In this document: piece by piece, positions 24,086 through 35,300 of the stretch
Numbering within the stretch: the stretch's first letter is position 1
Layout: every line of letters starts with the position of its first letter
Assembly (NCBI GenBank): GCA_030445745.1
Contig: JASUTE010000013.1
Coordinates: 1-43,755, forward strand
Length of the DNA stretch: 43,755 nt
Direction: 5' to 3'
From: Candidatus Cloacimonadota bacterium
Lineage (GTDB): Bacteria > Cloacimonadota > Cloacimonadia > Cloacimonadales > TCS61
Notes under the pieces: model-generated
Database searches by the model: none
Seen by the model: the letters and a program-made list of their open reading frames with translations, nothing else
Told to the model about the DNA's origin: nothing
Program-made: the position numbers and the translations under genes

Positions 24086-24640
24086 TTACCATTCTACCAA
24101 GAGGCCTTTGGCTACTTCTTTTGCCGTAGATTTTCCCACCAACTGTTCCACGCAAGTTAAGGCAAAATCTATCGCTGTGCCTGGCCCTTGACTGGTGATA
24201 CAATTGCCGTCCACTACGACCTTCTCATTTACAGCTTCTTGATTGGCAAAATCATTTGTCAAGCCGGGGAAAGCCGTCGCTTTCTTGTCTTCCAACAGGC
24301 CAAATCCATTTAGTACAACCTGTGGAGAAGCACAGATAGCGGCATAAATTCTGTTCGCTTCTTTTTGTTCCTGTAGTTTTTGGCGCAATAAAGCAGAATC
24401 GCGTAGGTTTTGGGCACCAGTCATACCACCTGGAAGTGCTATCAGATCATAATTTGTCTCCATGCAATCTGGCAATACTTTATGAGTAGTTAATTCCAGA
24501 CCATGGCTGGTGGTAATTTTCCGCTGCTGGCTACTAGCCAAAGTTACACTAATTCCTGCTCTATCTAAAATATCGGTAATGGTTACGGTTTCTATATCTT
24601 CACTGCCGTTTGCTACAACCACAAGTGCTGTTTTCTTCAT
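24086..24640 (-). CDS. DJ-1/PfpI (YajL-like) family protein
   Basis: A 184-residue single-domain protein with the DJ-1 pattern: VVVANGSEDIETVTITDILD with the conserved Glu17, LPGGMTGAQNLRDS, and the nucleophile elbow AAICASP (Cys103). The oxidisable cysteine and nearby Glu are those of YajL/DJ-1 rather than PfpI protease. Proposed roles in the family include oxidative-stress protection and glyoxalase or deglycase activity; none is certain. A GGAGG site precedes the ATG. It is the last gene of a leftward run. Confidence 0.88.
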   Translation of the reverse strand: MKKTALVVVANGSEDIETVTITDILDRAGISVTLASSQQRKITTSHGLELTTHKVLPDCMETNYDLIALPGGMTGAQNLRDSALLRQKLQEQKEANRIYAAICASPQVVLNGFGLLEDKKATAFPGLTNDFANQEAVNEKVVVDGNCITSQGPGTAIDFALTCVEQLVGKSTAKEVAKGLLVEW

Positions 24641-24705
24641 GTTTACCTCCGAGTTTGCTGTTTATTAAACATAATAAAGCGAATACAAACTGAAACAAGC
24701 AATTT

Positions 24706-25017
24706 TTAAAAAGGTTGCCATTGGTATTTACTTAACTCTAACTTCCCTAATTGCAGAAATTCTATCCCTTCAGCTTCCAACATAACCTGCTGCAAGCTTT
24801 TTTCTCTTCTATCCTTTTGCAAACTAATCCCACCGTTTCTATTCACCACGCGCTGCCATGGCACATTATCTTGGTTTAACGCATGCAAAGCATAACCCAC
24901 CAAACGAGCTTGGCCGGCTAAACCGGCTATTTCTGCCACCTGGCCATAGGTGGCTACTTTGCCTTGGGGTATTTGTTTCACAACTTCATATATTTTTTGG
25001 TAGGAAGAGCCTGACAT
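24706..25017 (-). CDS. alkyltransferase-like protein (ATL)
   Basis: A 103-residue homologue of the DNA-binding domain of O6-alkylguanine-DNA alkyltransferase: IYEVVKQIPQGKVATYGQVA with the winged-helix and arginine finger (GQARLVGYAL). The catalytic PCHR motif reads PWQRVVN, so the alkyl-accepting cysteine is tryptophan, as in Atl proteins that bind alkylated DNA and recruit nucleotide excision repair. I start at ATG 25015-25017, one base after the wecB stop, because upstream frame sequence lies within wecB and is not family-like. Confidence 0.88.
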   Translation of the reverse strand: MSGSSYQKIYEVVKQIPQGKVATYGQVAEIAGLAGQARLVGYALHALNQDNVPWQRVVNRNGGISLQKDRREKSLQQVMLEAEGIEFLQLGKLELSKYQWQPF

Positions 25018-25018
25018 C

Positions 25019-26155
25019 TTATTTATCTCGGAAGATATCCACAATGCGGCTGGCGGTTTTGCCATCCCATTTTTCGGGGATCTTGCCACTTTTTCGCTGG
25101 CCTTCTATTATTTGGAAAGCTGCTTTAATTATGGCTTGGCTTTCCAGTTTAACCAGCTGGTTGGTTCCTTCCCAAATTGTTATAGGTCGCTCTGTTTGCG
25201 GCCGTAAAGTAAGGCAGGGAATACCGAAATAGGTAGATTCTTCTTGAATGCCACCGGAATCTGTAAGAATGAAATCAGCTTCCATTTGCAATTTAAGAAA
25301 ATCGTAATAACCAGCTGGTGGAATCAGCAATAAATTTTCCATCTTCTCTATCATTTCTTCCAAACCAAATTCTTTTATTCGTTTGGTGGTACGCGGATGT
25401 ATAGGAAATACTAATTTAATCTTTTGGGAAATCTCTTTAAACGCATTTAAAATTGTCAGTAAACCCTCTTTACTATCCACATTAGAAGGACGGTGCAATG
25501 TAATAAGCGCATAGGGAAAAGCGGAGCTTTTCAACTTGAACTCACTAGCTATTTTTTGCAATATCTTTGCCTGTTTGGCTTTTTTTTGGAACTGCACCAA
25601 AGAATCTATCATAATATTGCCAACAAAGAAGATCTTATCGGCACTTTTACCCTCTTTAAGTAGGTTCTCATCAGCATCGGGCGAAGGGGTAAGCAAATAG
25701 TCACTAATGCTGTCGGTAACTATTCTGTTGATCTCTTCGGGCATGGTGCGAGCATGGCTGCGTAAACCAGCTTCCACATGTGCCACCGGAATATGCAATT
25801 TCACAGCATCCAAAGCACAAGCAGCAGTGCTGTTCACATCGCCGGCCACTATTACCAGATCCGGTTTATCTGCCAGCAGCACTTTTTCGTAGCGCTCTAT
25901 AATGCGCGCTGTTTGCTGGCCGTGTGTACCCGAACCCACTTCCAAATATTCATCTGGTTGGGGCATTTGCAGATCATTAAAGAAAAATTTACTCATGCGT
26001 TCATCATAGTGCTGGCCCGTGTGAATAAGCTTCGCTTCAAATTCTAGCGGATATTTATTGAACTCGCGATAAAGCGGTGCCATCTTTATAAAATTGGGTC
26101 TGGCGCCCACAATTATATGGATTTTTTTCTTACCTTTTCTCAATTCGAAGGCCAT
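25019..26155 (-). CDS. wecB: UDP-N-acetylglucosamine 2-epimerase (non-hydrolysing)
   Basis: A 378-residue enzyme interconverting UDP-GlcNAc and UDP-ManNAc, a precursor for surface polysaccharides. It has the opening VGARPNFIKMAPL, TGQHYDERMS, AGDVNSTAACALDA, HVEAGLRSHARTMPEEINR, ITLHRPSNVD and the C-terminal LTDSGGIQEESTYFGIPCLT with RPQTERPIT. Length and motifs are standard. AGGAGATAAA precedes the ATG. No other polysaccharide gene is adjacent. Confidence 0.93.
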   Translation of the reverse strand: MAFELRKGKKKIHIIVGARPNFIKMAPLYREFNKYPLEFEAKLIHTGQHYDERMSKFFFNDLQMPQPDEYLEVGSGTHGQQTARIIERYEKVLLADKPDLVIVAGDVNSTAACALDAVKLHIPVAHVEAGLRSHARTMPEEINRIVTDSISDYLLTPSPDADENLLKEGKSADKIFFVGNIMIDSLVQFQKKAKQAKILQKIASEFKLKSSAFPYALITLHRPSNVDSKEGLLTILNAFKEISQKIKLVFPIHPRTTKRIKEFGLEEMIEKMENLLLIPPAGYYDFLKLQMEADFILTDSGGIQEESTYFGIPCLTLRPQTERPITIWEGTNQLVKLESQAIIKAAFQIIEGQRKSGKIPEKWDGKTASRIVDIFRDK

Positions 26156-26289
26156 TTTATCTCCTATCTTCTTAATTTCGCTTTTATTAGGAAGCGATGA
26201 CTGCTGACTTTGGTTTTCCTATCTCTTTTCATCTATCCGCATTTATTATAATAAAGCAGCTGAAAATATATTTCTATCTTGATTAGTTT

Positions 26290-27333
26290 TTACACAATTA
26301 TTCCGCCACCCAAGAGCTCATCTTTCCTATAAAACACAGCACTTTGACCTGGTGTGATAGCCCGGGCTGGTTTTTCCAACTTTATCCAAGCACTATCTTT
26401 TTGCAATTTGAGCTCGGCAACTTTTTGCGGTTTACTATTATAGCGAATTTGCACCATTAGCTCTTGTACTTGCGGCTTTTCGCTAAGCCAATTAACCCGG
26501 TTTATCTTAAAATCTGCTTGTAGCAGGTCATCCGGCTCATCGGTTACTACCAACTGGTTCCGGGCTACATCCAGCCTTAAAACATAAAGCGCTGAACTCC
26601 AAGGTGTGTTCAAGCCTTTGCGCTGGCCAATTGTGTACAAAGGTAAGCCGCGATGTCTTCCTATAACTTTGCCATCTGGTAGTACAATATCTCCGGGAGT
26701 AAATTTTAGGTGTTTTTGCAAATAATCTTCGTAGTGCCCCGGAATAAAGCAGATCTCCTGGCTATCGGTTTTAGCGTAGTTATGCAACCCCAGTTCCTGA
26801 GCTATTTTACGAACTTCTTTTTTTTGCAGGTCGGCTAAGGGAAACAGGGTTTGTGCTAGTTGCTTCTGCGAAAGCTGCCACAGCATATAGCTTTGGTCTT
26901 TGGCTTTATCTTCTGCCCTAAAAATACGATAAATTCCAGCCTTTTCACACAATTTAGTGTAGTGGCCTGTTGCCATTTTATCGGCAGCCAGGCTTTTACA
27001 CTTTTGCAAAAGAACTCCCCATTTTATGGTAGGATTACACAAAGCACAGGGATTGGGTGTGCGACCATTTTTATATTCCTGGATAAAGTTTGCTTCCACT
27101 ATTTTTCTAAAACTAGCTTGTACATCCACCACCTGATGCTGAATACCTAGTTTATCGCACACCTGGCGTGCACCTTCGATAGATTTTTCCAAATTATCCT
27201 CTGGTGGAAAACCATAAGCACAACTATCGAAATGACGCATAGTAACGCCAAACACCTTATGACCAGCTTTTTGCAAAATAGCAGCTGCCACCGAACTATC
27301 CACGCCACCACTCATAGCCACTGCGATGTTCAT
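26290..27333 (-). CDS. mnmA: tRNA-specific 2-thiouridylase
   Basis: A 347-residue ATP-pyrophosphatase that 2-thiolates U34 of tRNA(Lys), tRNA(Glu) and tRNA(Gln). It shows the PP-loop AMSGGVDSSVAA, the catalytic cysteine in NPCALCNP, ATGHYTKL, the second catalytic cysteine in SQEICFIPG, GRHRGLPLYTIGQRKGL and the C-terminal AITPGQSAVFY. It starts 2 bases after murA, with AGGGGTAG upstream, and ends the long leftward run from the rpo block. Confidence 0.95.
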   Translation of the reverse strand: MNIAVAMSGGVDSSVAAAILQKAGHKVFGVTMRHFDSCAYGFPPEDNLEKSIEGARQVCDKLGIQHQVVDVQASFRKIVEANFIQEYKNGRTPNPCALCNPTIKWGVLLQKCKSLAADKMATGHYTKLCEKAGIYRIFRAEDKAKDQSYMLWQLSQKQLAQTLFPLADLQKKEVRKIAQELGLHNYAKTDSQEICFIPGHYEDYLQKHLKFTPGDIVLPDGKVIGRHRGLPLYTIGQRKGLNTPWSSALYVLRLDVARNQLVVTDEPDDLLQADFKINRVNWLSEKPQVQELMVQIRYNSKPQKVAELKLQKDSAWIKLEKPARAITPGQSAVFYRKDELLGGGIIV

Positions 27334-27335
27334 AT

Positions 27336-28589
27336 CTACCCCTTCACTCTTTTAATATCAGCTCCCAGAGCTTGCAGTTTTTCTTCTATTTTTTCGTAAC
27401 CTCTATCTATGTGATAGATGCGCGAGATAACAGTTTCGCCTTTGGCTGCCAGGCCAGCTAGCACCAAAGCAGCGCTTGCACGCAAATCGGTAGCCATCAC
27501 CGGAGCTCCACTTAGCTCGGGTACACCTTGTATGATTGCCAGATTCTTGGTTACCTGGATATCGGCATCCAGTCTTTTCAGCTCGGCCACATGCATAAAA
27601 CGGTCGGGAAAGATATTTTCTTCGATCTTACTGGTGCCTTCTGCCAGGCACATCAGCGCCATGAATTGCGCTTGCAAATCGGTAGGAAATCCGGGATAGG
27701 GTTGGGTGGAAATATTAACCGCTATTATTTTTTTGTTCGGCAAAACATGCAAGCTGTCGTGTTGTTGTTCTATTTTCACACCGGCTAATTCCAACTTGTT
27801 GGTAAGGCTGGCTACCAATTTGGGAATTGTGTGTGTTATTTTTATCTCGCTACCGGTAATTGCTGCAGCTATCATAAAAGTACCTGTTTCTATTCTATCT
27901 GGTATCATTTTCATTTCGGCAGGTTGCAATTGCGAAACGCCTGTAATTTCCAAAACAGAAGTATCTTTTCCTTTAATTTTAGCACCCATTAGGTTCAAAA
28001 ATTCTATTAAACTGCCAATTTCCGGTTCTTTAGCAGCATTTTTCAGAATTGTGGTTCCCTTTGCCAGCACAGCAGCCATCAGCACATTGGCGGTGGCACC
28101 CACACTAACTTTAGGAAATTCTATTGTAGTTCCCACCAATTTCTTGGATTTTGCCAAAATATAGCCATGTTCAATATCTATTTCGGCACCCAGTTTACGC
28201 ATAGCGTCTAAGTGAAGATCAACCGGCCTGGTTCCTATGGCACATCCACCCGGGAAGGAGACTTTGGCTTGGCCAAATCGGGCCAAAAGTGGTCCTAGAA
28301 CATAGATAGAAGCTCGCATTTTGCTTACCAGCTCGTAGGGCGCCTCAAAATAGCTGCAATGGGTAGAATCAATGCTCATAGTATCAGCTTCCATATCTAC
28401 TTTAGCTCCAATAACACGCAACAGATACGCCATCATTTTAATATCGTTCAGGTGGGGAACATTGTGCAATACACTTTTGCCGCTGGTCAACAGGGTAGCT
28501 GTCATAATAGGCAAAACAGCATTTTTAGCGCCACTTATTTGTACTGTACCACTCAGTTTATTTTGTCCGTTTACTACAAACTTATCCAT
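27336..28589 (-). CDS. murA: UDP-N-acetylglucosamine 1-carboxyvinyltransferase
   Basis: A 417-residue enzyme of the first committed step of peptidoglycan synthesis, adding enolpyruvate from PEP to UDP-GlcNAc. It has the N-terminal LSGTVQISGAKNAVLPIM, the loop GGCAIGTRPVDLH with nucleophile Cys116 (the fosfomycin target), PDRIETGTF and the C-terminal DLRASAALVLAGLAA. A cysteine rather than aspartate in the loop predicts fosfomycin sensitivity. It follows prmC by 2 bases. Confidence 0.95.
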   Translation of the reverse strand: MDKFVVNGQNKLSGTVQISGAKNAVLPIMTATLLTSGKSVLHNVPHLNDIKMMAYLLRVIGAKVDMEADTMSIDSTHCSYFEAPYELVSKMRASIYVLGPLLARFGQAKVSFPGGCAIGTRPVDLHLDAMRKLGAEIDIEHGYILAKSKKLVGTTIEFPKVSVGATANVLMAAVLAKGTTILKNAAKEPEIGSLIEFLNLMGAKIKGKDTSVLEITGVSQLQPAEMKMIPDRIETGTFMIAAAITGSEIKITHTIPKLVASLTNKLELAGVKIEQQHDSLHVLPNKKIIAVNISTQPYPGFPTDLQAQFMALMCLAEGTSKIEENIFPDRFMHVAELKRLDADIQVTKNLAIIQGVPELSGAPVMATDLRASAALVLAGLAAKGETVISRIYHIDRGYEKIEEKLQALGADIKRVKG

Positions 28590-28591
28590 CT

Positions 28592-29410
28592 TTACCTTTC
28601 TATGCGCACCACTCTATCGCGCCCGTTCAGATCTTTATATATTTCTACTTTTCTGTAATCGCAGGCTAACCTGGTAATATCGTCCGCCTGTTCCTCTCCT
28701 ATTTCAAAATATATAACGCCGTTTTTAGTCAAATGTTCTTTAGCATTTTTTAATATTTTTTTATAGAACTCCAAACCTCGTTCGCCAGCTATTAGTGCCT
28801 GGGCAGGTTCGTGTAGTTTAATTTCTGCAGGTAATTTTTTATAATCTTTTGATGAAATATATGGTGGGTTGGAAACAATGATATCGAATTTCCCGTTAAT
28901 TTTTGTAAACAGATCCGATTTAACCAGTTGCAATTCTATCTGGTGCAATTTAATATTTTGCTCAGCAAATTGCAAAGCAGCAGCAGAGTTATCGGAAGCG
29001 GTAAGCTGCCACTGAGGGTGTTTTTTTTTCAGAATAATTGCAATAGCACCGCTCCCAGTTCCTATTTCCAAAACCTTCATTGTGTTTTTTTCCCTTAGAA
29101 CTTTTTCCACCAGTATTTCAGTTTCTGGTCGCGGAATAAGAACGCCTTTCCCCACTATAAACTGGTAGCCATAAAACCAGGCATAGCCCAGCAGATATTG
29201 CAGAGGAATATTTTGGGCACGTTTACGAGTAATTTCCCATATTTTAGCTAAATTTGTTTGGTTAGGAAAATTTTGCTGGTAGATCTGCCATCTTTCGCAC
29301 CGCAAAACAAATGCAATAATGGATTCAGAATTAATTTGTGGACTGGATATGTTCTGTTTGCTTAAAAAATGGGTAATTTCTTCTACTAATTGCTGAACAG
29401 TTTGGGCCAG
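28592..29410 (-). CDS. prmC: release factor glutamine methyltransferase, probable CTG start
   Basis: A methyltransferase that modifies the GGQ glutamine of peptide-chain release factors. It has EIGTGSGAIAIILKK for SAM binding and the NPPY motif SNPPYIS. The first ATG/GTG/TTG-type start (TTG 29303-29305) would remove the helical N-terminal domain. The frame stays open to the fusA stop and encodes AQTVQQLVEEITHFLSKQNI and SPQINSESIIAFVLRCERW, which is the usual PrmC N-terminus. The best start is then CTG 29408-29410, with GGGG about 10 bases upstream inside the fusA end, giving 272 residues, the normal length. ATT or ATA starts are also possible. Confidence 0.85.
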   Translation of the reverse strand: MAQTVQQLVEEITHFLSKQNISSPQINSESIIAFVLRCERWQIYQQNFPNQTNLAKIWEITRKRAQNIPLQYLLGYAWFYGYQFIVGKGVLIPRPETEILVEKVLREKNTMKVLEIGTGSGAIAIILKKKHPQWQLTASDNSAAALQFAEQNIKLHQIELQLVKSDLFTKINGKFDIIVSNPPYISSKDYKKLPAEIKLHEPAQALIAGERGLEFYKKILKNAKEHLTKNGVIYFEIGEEQADDITRLACDYRKVEIYKDLNGRDRVVRIER

Positions 29411-29413
29411 TTT

Positions 29414-31504
29414 TTAATATCCCCGTACTCGTTTTAAAATTTTATCTTGGATATTGGCAGGAACTACTTCGTACTTGGAAAATTCCATAGTATAAACAGC
29501 TCTACCCTGGGATAGAGAACGAAGTCCTGTTGCATAACCGAAGAGTTCACTCATGGGAACTTCGGCTGTTATCACCTGCTTGTCGTTTACATCCGCTCGT
29601 ATATTTTCTATTCTGCCGCGGCGTGAATTCAAATCACCAATTACGTCTCCCACAAAATCTTCGGGAGTAATTACATTGACCAGCATTATTGGCTCCATAA
29701 TCTGAGCTTCTGCCTGGCGTAGTCCTTCCGAAACTGCCTTAGCTGAAGCTATTCCAAAGGCTGTCTCGCTGGAATCAACTTCATTGTAACCACCATCGAT
29801 AAGTTCAACCTTTACCCTTTCTACGGGACTGCTCATCAAAGGGCCATCCATAAGTGCACCCATAACTCCCTGTTGTATTGAGTCCCAGTAGATTTTAGGA
29901 ATAGTTTCTTCAGAAATAGAATTAACAAAAATATTTTTCTCACCTTCTTTAAGTTGAGAAAGCGAAAGCGGAGTAAGTTTAAACTTTACTTTAGCATAAT
30001 GTCCCTTGCCACCCAATTCCCGGACAAATTCTTCATTAATAGTAACTTCTTTGCTAATGGTTTCTTTATATGCTACCTGCGGATTACCAACATTTGCTTG
30101 CAAATTATATTCTCGTTTCAACCGATCGATGATGATATCAAGGTGCAACTCGCCCATTCCCGAGATCAGGGTTTGGCCAGTATCTTTATTTTCGCTTACT
30201 CGGAAGGTGGGATCTTCCTCTTCTAATTTGCTCAAAGTTTCTTTCAACAAATCTTGATCAGCTTTTGTTTTGGGCTCTATAGCAATAGAAATAACAGAAT
30301 CGGGGAAAGTGATACTATCCAGAAGTACGTTTTTTTCTATTGTAATTGTATCCCCTGTTTTTAGGAATTTGGGACCAACCAATGCAGCAATATCGCCAAC
30401 TTTTAACTCTTCCTTATCTTTTCTTTTGTTGGAATGAATCTGTAAAATGCGTGCTATTCGCTCTTTTTTACCATTCGTCTGATTATATACTTTCTGCCCT
30501 TTTTTTAGTTTACCAGAATAAACCCTTACATAGATAATCTTTCCCACAAATTTATCCATTTGAACTTTAAAGGCAAGTGCAGAAAAATCGTCATCTTCCC
30601 GAGGATATATCTTTATTTCCTTATTGGAATCTTTATCAAGCGCTTTTATGGGGGGCACATCGAGTGGAGATGGTAAATAGTTGTTTATAGCTTCCAAAAG
30701 AGGTTGTACACCTTTGTTCTTCAGAGAAGAACCACATAAAATAGGCACAAATTCATTAGTCAGAACACCTTTGCGTATTGCTGCTACTAACTCTTTTTCT
30801 CCTATCTCTTCTTCCTCTAGGTATTTCATCATTAGCTCGTCATCAAATTCGCATACATTTTCCAATAATTTTGCTCGCGCTACCTTGGCATTTTCCATAT
30901 ATTCAGCAGGAATCTCTTTGGTGAAGTACTTTAAGCCAAAAGTCTCCTGGTCGAAGTAATATGCTTTCATCTTTACCAGATCGATAATAGCTTCAAAGTT
31001 TTCTTCTTTTCCAATGGGAAGCTGCACCGGATGTGCATTAGGAGTTAGCCGTTTACGTATCTTATCTACCACATGCTCAAAATCAGCACCAGCTCTATCC
31101 ATTTTGTTTATATAGGCAATGCGGGGAATGTTGTAGCGATCGGACTGATGCCAAACAGTTTCCGATTGGGGCTCTACTCCAGCAACAGCACAGAAAATAC
31201 CTATAGCACCATCCAGAATGCGTAAAGAACGTTCTACTTCAGCGGTAAAATCTACATGGCCGGGTGTATCGATAATATTTATCTGTTTATTTTCCCAAAA
31301 ACAGGTAGTAACTGCCGATGTTATGGTAATACCGCGTTCTTTTTCCTGTTCCATCCAATCCATCACAGTATTGCCATCGTGAACTTCACCCATTTTATGG
31401 ATGATGCCGGTATAGAACAACATCCTTTCGGTAGTAGTTGTTTTACCGGCATCAATATGAGCAATAATTCCTATATTGCGTAAGTTAGCTAAATCTGTTG
31501 ACAT
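29414..31504 (-). CDS. fusA: elongation factor G
   Basis: A 696-residue ribosomal translocase GTPase. G1 [16 protein letters not shown]2 region [11 protein letters not shown]3 DTPGHVDF and G4 NKMD are intact. Domains II to V follow, with the domain [13 protein letters not shown] segment and a final RVRGY. It moves tRNAs and mRNA after peptide bond formation. It is the last classical str-operon gene here, 11 bases after rpsG, and is followed directly by prmC rather than tuf. Confidence 0.97.
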   Translation of the reverse strand: MSTDLANLRNIGIIAHIDAGKTTTTERMLFYTGIIHKMGEVHDGNTVMDWMEQEKERGITITSAVTTCFWENKQINIIDTPGHVDFTAEVERSLRILDGAIGIFCAVAGVEPQSETVWHQSDRYNIPRIAYINKMDRAGADFEHVVDKIRKRLTPNAHPVQLPIGKEENFEAIIDLVKMKAYYFDQETFGLKYFTKEIPAEYMENAKVARAKLLENVCEFDDELMMKYLEEEEIGEKELVAAIRKGVLTNEFVPILCGSSLKNKGVQPLLEAINNYLPSPLDVPPIKALDKDSNKEIKIYPREDDDFSALAFKVQMDKFVGKIIYVRVYSGKLKKGQKVYNQTNGKKERIARILQIHSNKRKDKEELKVGDIAALVGPKFLKTGDTITIEKNVLLDSITFPDSVISIAIEPKTKADQDLLKETLSKLEEEDPTFRVSENKDTGQTLISGMGELHLDIIIDRLKREYNLQANVGNPQVAYKETISKEVTINEEFVRELGGKGHYAKVKFKLTPLSLSQLKEGEKNIFVNSISEETIPKIYWDSIQQGVMGALMDGPLMSSPVERVKVELIDGGYNEVDSSETAFGIASAKAVSEGLRQAEAQIMEPIMLVNVITPEDFVGDVIGDLNSRRGRIENIRADVNDKQVITAEVPMSELFGYATGLRSLSQGRAVYTMEFSKYEVVPANIQDKILKRVRGY

Positions 31505-31515
31505 ATCTCCCTAAA

Positions 31516-31989
31516 TTATACTCTGAAATGAGCGAAAGCCTTATTAGCTTCAGCCATCCTATGAGTTTCTTCACGTTTTCGGACGCTGTTACCCTCTTTT
31601 TTATGGGCAGCTAGAAGTTCGCCAGCTAAGCGTTCTGCCATTGTTTTTTCAGAACGTTTTCTGGCAAAACTAATTATCCAGCGGAAAGCCAAAGCTTGTG
31701 CGTTCTTAGCACTAACTTCCATCGGAATTTGATAGTTGGAACCGCCGATACGTCTGGAAACAACTTTTACCATTGGTTTCACATTTTCCAAAGCCTGTAG
31801 GAAAATTTCTAAAGGATTTTCTTCTTTGGTTTTTTCAGCTATGATGTCCAGAGCTCCGTAAACTATGTCCTCGGCCAAACTCTTTTTCCCGCGTTGCATA
31901 ATAGTATTTATAAACAGGCTTAAAGTTTTGCTATGGTATTTGGGATCAGGATATATTTCTCTTTCAACTTGTCTTCTTCTTCTAGACAT
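31516..31989 (-). CDS. rpsG: 30S ribosomal protein S7
   Basis: A 157-residue primary 16S rRNA binder that nucleates the 30S head. It opens [20 protein letters not shown], with [14 protein letters not shown], the [16 protein letters not shown] beta-hairpin and the C-terminal [20 protein letters not shown]. In Escherichia coli S7 represses its own str transcript; no such leader fold was looked for in detail. It sits 8 bases after rpsL. Confidence 0.97.
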   Translation of the reverse strand: MSRRRRQVEREIYPDPKYHSKTLSLFINTIMQRGKKSLAEDIVYGALDIIAEKTKEENPLEIFLQALENVKPMVKVVSRRIGGSNYQIPMEVSAKNAQALAFRWIISFARKRSEKTMAERLAGELLAAHKKEGNSVRKREETHRMAEANKAFAHFRV

Positions 31990-31997
31990 GCTTCCTC

Positions 31998-32372
31998 CTA
32001 CTTCTTCGGTCTCTTGGTTCCGTATTTGGAACGTCCATTAATTCTGGTATCTACACCTGCTGTATCAAGAGTACCACGAACAATATGATATCTAACACCT
32101 GGCAAGTCTTTCACACGTCCTCCACGTACAAGCACTATCGAGTGTTCCTGAAGGTTATGTCCTTCTCCCGGAATATACGCTGTTACCTCGAATCCATTGG
32201 TTAATCTTACCCTGGCTACTTTTCTAAGCGCAGAATTAGGTTTTTTAGGAGTTGTTGTATAAACTCTGGTACAAACTCCACGCCGTTGTGGGCATGCAGA
32301 AAGTGCTTTATTTTTCTTCTTTTTTTCAATGCTCTTTCTGCCTTTGCGTACTAATTGGTTAATTGTCGGCAC
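31998..32372 (-). CDS. rpsL: 30S ribosomal protein S12
   Basis: A 124-residue decoding-centre protein. It opens [13 protein letters not shown] and contains [16 protein letters not shown] and the [13 protein letters not shown] loop carrying the modifiable Asp. Both lysines (PKKPNS and RVKDLP) where streptomycin-resistance changes arise are of the sensitive type. Spacing to rpoC is 21 bases and to rpsG 8 bases. Confidence 0.97.
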   Translation of the reverse strand: MPTINQLVRKGRKSIEKKKKNKALSACPQRRGVCTRVYTTTPKKPNSALRKVARVRLTNGFEVTAYIPGEGHNLQEHSIVLVRGGRVKDLPGVRYHIVRGTLDTAGVDTRINGRSKYGTKRPKK

Positions 32373-32393
32373 TATTTTCCTCCATTTTATTTT

Positions 32394-35300
32394 TTAGAAA
32401 TCAAGAATATCTTCCACAGATTCTTTTTCTTCAGAATGAACAAATTCTTTGATCACATCATTTATGGTTTTACCCTGTTCTACAGCTTCTTTTACTTTCA
32501 TATTGTAATATTTGGTACCTGTACCAACCGGAATACGATGACCGATGATAATACTTTCTTTCAAACCTTCCAGATCGTCTATCTTGCCGGCTATAGAAGC
32601 TTGTGTAAGCACCTTGGTTGTTTCTTGGAATGCTGCTGCGGAAAGCCAGCTGTCGGTCATTAAAGAAGCCTTAGTAATACCCAGAAGTAATTGCTCAAAG
32701 GTAGCTCCTTCGCCACCCTCTTCTTCAATTCTGCGGTTTTCTTTCATTACCTGATTTCTATTTACTACTTCTCCTTCCAGGAACATAGTGTGACCTGGAT
32801 TAAGAATTCTTACTTTCTTGAACATTTGGCGAATAATAACAGCAATATGCTTGTCATCTATCTTCACGCCTTGTTTTCTATACACTTCCTGGATCTCGTT
32901 CAAAATAAGCTTTTGGGCAGCATTAATACCCTTAGCTTTCAGAATATCGTGCGGATCGAGTGGTCCACCAGACAAGGCATCTCCACTTTCAACCACATCT
33001 CCTTGATGAACAATAATTCTCTTTCCAGGTGGAATGATATATTTTTTCTCTGTTCCATCTTCAGCTGTTACATAGATAACACGTCCCGATTTGGTAAGAT
33101 CGCCTATGGTAACCTTGCCAGCAATATCGGAAATAATTGCTTTTTCTTTAGGTATACGTGCTTCAAATAGATCCTGAACACGCGGCAAACCACCAGTGAT
33201 ATCACCCTGTTTCACCGTGGATCGAGAAGATTTACCCAGAACATCGCCCGGATAAACATAAACACCGTCTTCTACTTCTACTTTCAAGCCAGTAGGAATA
33301 GGAACGATCTCCTCTTTGCCATTATCTTTAATGATTTTGAACTGAGGTTGTATCTTGCGGTCTTTCGATTCAATAATAGTGATCTCACGCGAACCTGTTA
33401 TCTCATTAAATTCTTCTTCGTAAGTTAAATCTTTTATAAAGTTCTCGAATTTCAGTTCACCTTTGGCTGTTGCTACCAGTGGGTTGTTGTAATGGTCCCA
33501 ACTAAATAACTTGGTATTCTTTACAACTTTTTGTCCATCTTCCACATAGATAGTAGCAGCATATTCCACTTTATAGTTTTCCAATACGGTGCCGTCTTTT
33601 TCACTAACAATTTTTATTCTTCCAAGATAGCTAATGGAAACAAGCTGGTCATCTCTGTCGCGCACAGCATTCATCCTATCGAATTTTACTATGCCGTCAG
33701 TACTAGCAGTTACTTCTGCCAAATCAACTTCGGTACTAGTTGCACCGCCAATATGGAAGGTTCTAAGAGTAAGCTGTGTACCTGGCTCACCAATACTCTG
33801 GGCAGCAACAACTCCTACTGGTTCGCCCACGGTAACTGGCTTATGATTACCCAAGTTCTGGCCATAGCACTTAGCGCAAATTCCCTTTTCAGATTCACAA
33901 GTAAGTGGCGAACGAACTTTTACGCTGTTCAAACCATGATTTTGAATAGTGTGAGCTATTTCTGAGGAAATTTCTGTACCTTGTGCCACAATTATTTTGT
34001 CTGTAACTGGGTCAAAAACATCTTCAGCTGCTGTTCTCCCAGTAATACGCTCGGAAAGAGACTCAACAACTTCCAAACCTTCTTTGAGGGCGGATATTTT
34101 AACACCTTCTATCGTACCGCAGTCTTCTTCGTTCACAACTGCATTTTGGGCAACATCTACCAGACGTCTGGTAAGATAACCAGCATCAGCTGTTTTCAAA
34201 GCTGTATCGGCCAAGCCTTTACGGGCACCATGTGTGGAAATAAAGTATTCTAACACGGTTAAACCTTCTTTGAAGTTTGATTTAATAGGAGTTTCTATAA
34301 CCTGCGCCTCACTATCTGAAGTGACTTTGGAGGGTTTATCCATGAGCCCGCGCAAAGCACCTAACTGTTTAATTTGGTCTTTACCACCACGGGCACCGGA
34401 TAGATACATCATGTTAATGGGATTAAACCCTTCCTGGTCTTCATCTAATTGGCTCATTAGCACTTCGGTTACTTGTTCAGTAGCAATTTTCCATTTATCG
34501 ATAATTCTGTTACTACGCTCTGTTTCCGTAATTTCACCATTCAAATAACTCTGGATAATACTTTCAACTTCCCTGGTGGTTTTCGAAATAATTTTTTTCT
34601 TTTCTTTAGGAATAATAACGTCGCTGGCACTGAAAGTAACACCTGCTTTGGTAGCATATTTGAATCCGAGATCTTTCAAATCATCTAAAAACTCAGCCGT
34701 TCTATGCTGCCCAACAGCATTGAAACATTCCATAGCCAATTCATTCAATTTCCCTTTAGTAAAAGTATCGTTTTTAAAAGGAAGTTCCTGGGGAAGTATC
34801 TGATTGAAAATAACACGGCCAACTGTAGTGGTAATTAGCTCGTCACCAATAAGCACTTTAACCCAGCTGTGAATATCTAATCTGCCTTTTCTATCTTTTA
34901 CTTCCAGTTTTTCTGCGCCATGCCCGTACTTTCCTTCATTTCTAAATTCATTGTATTCATAAGCGTATATAACTTCCTCTGGTGAGCCATAGTAGAACAG
35001 ATCTTCGTCTGCAGGTGGTTCAGTGTTTTTCAGAACAGTGAGGTAATAGTTACCTAGAACGATGTCTTGGTTAGTAGCCATCGCTAATTTCCCACTAGCA
35101 GGCAGAATTAGATTTCGAGAAGAGAGCATTAAAACACGTGCTTCCATCTGTGCTTCCAAAGAAAGTGGAACATGTACTGCCATCTGGTCACCGTCGAAGT
35201 CGGCATTATATGGTATACAAGCTAGAGGATGCAATTCAATTGCCTTTCCTTCAGTTAAAACTGGCATAAAGGCTTGAATACCATGCTTGTGCAAAGTAGG

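Noticed and set aside
26156-26289. Search for a terminator or riboswitch between mnmA and wecB.
   Set aside because: No stem followed by a T run and no conserved aptamer pattern is visible; the gap is plain AT-rich sequence.
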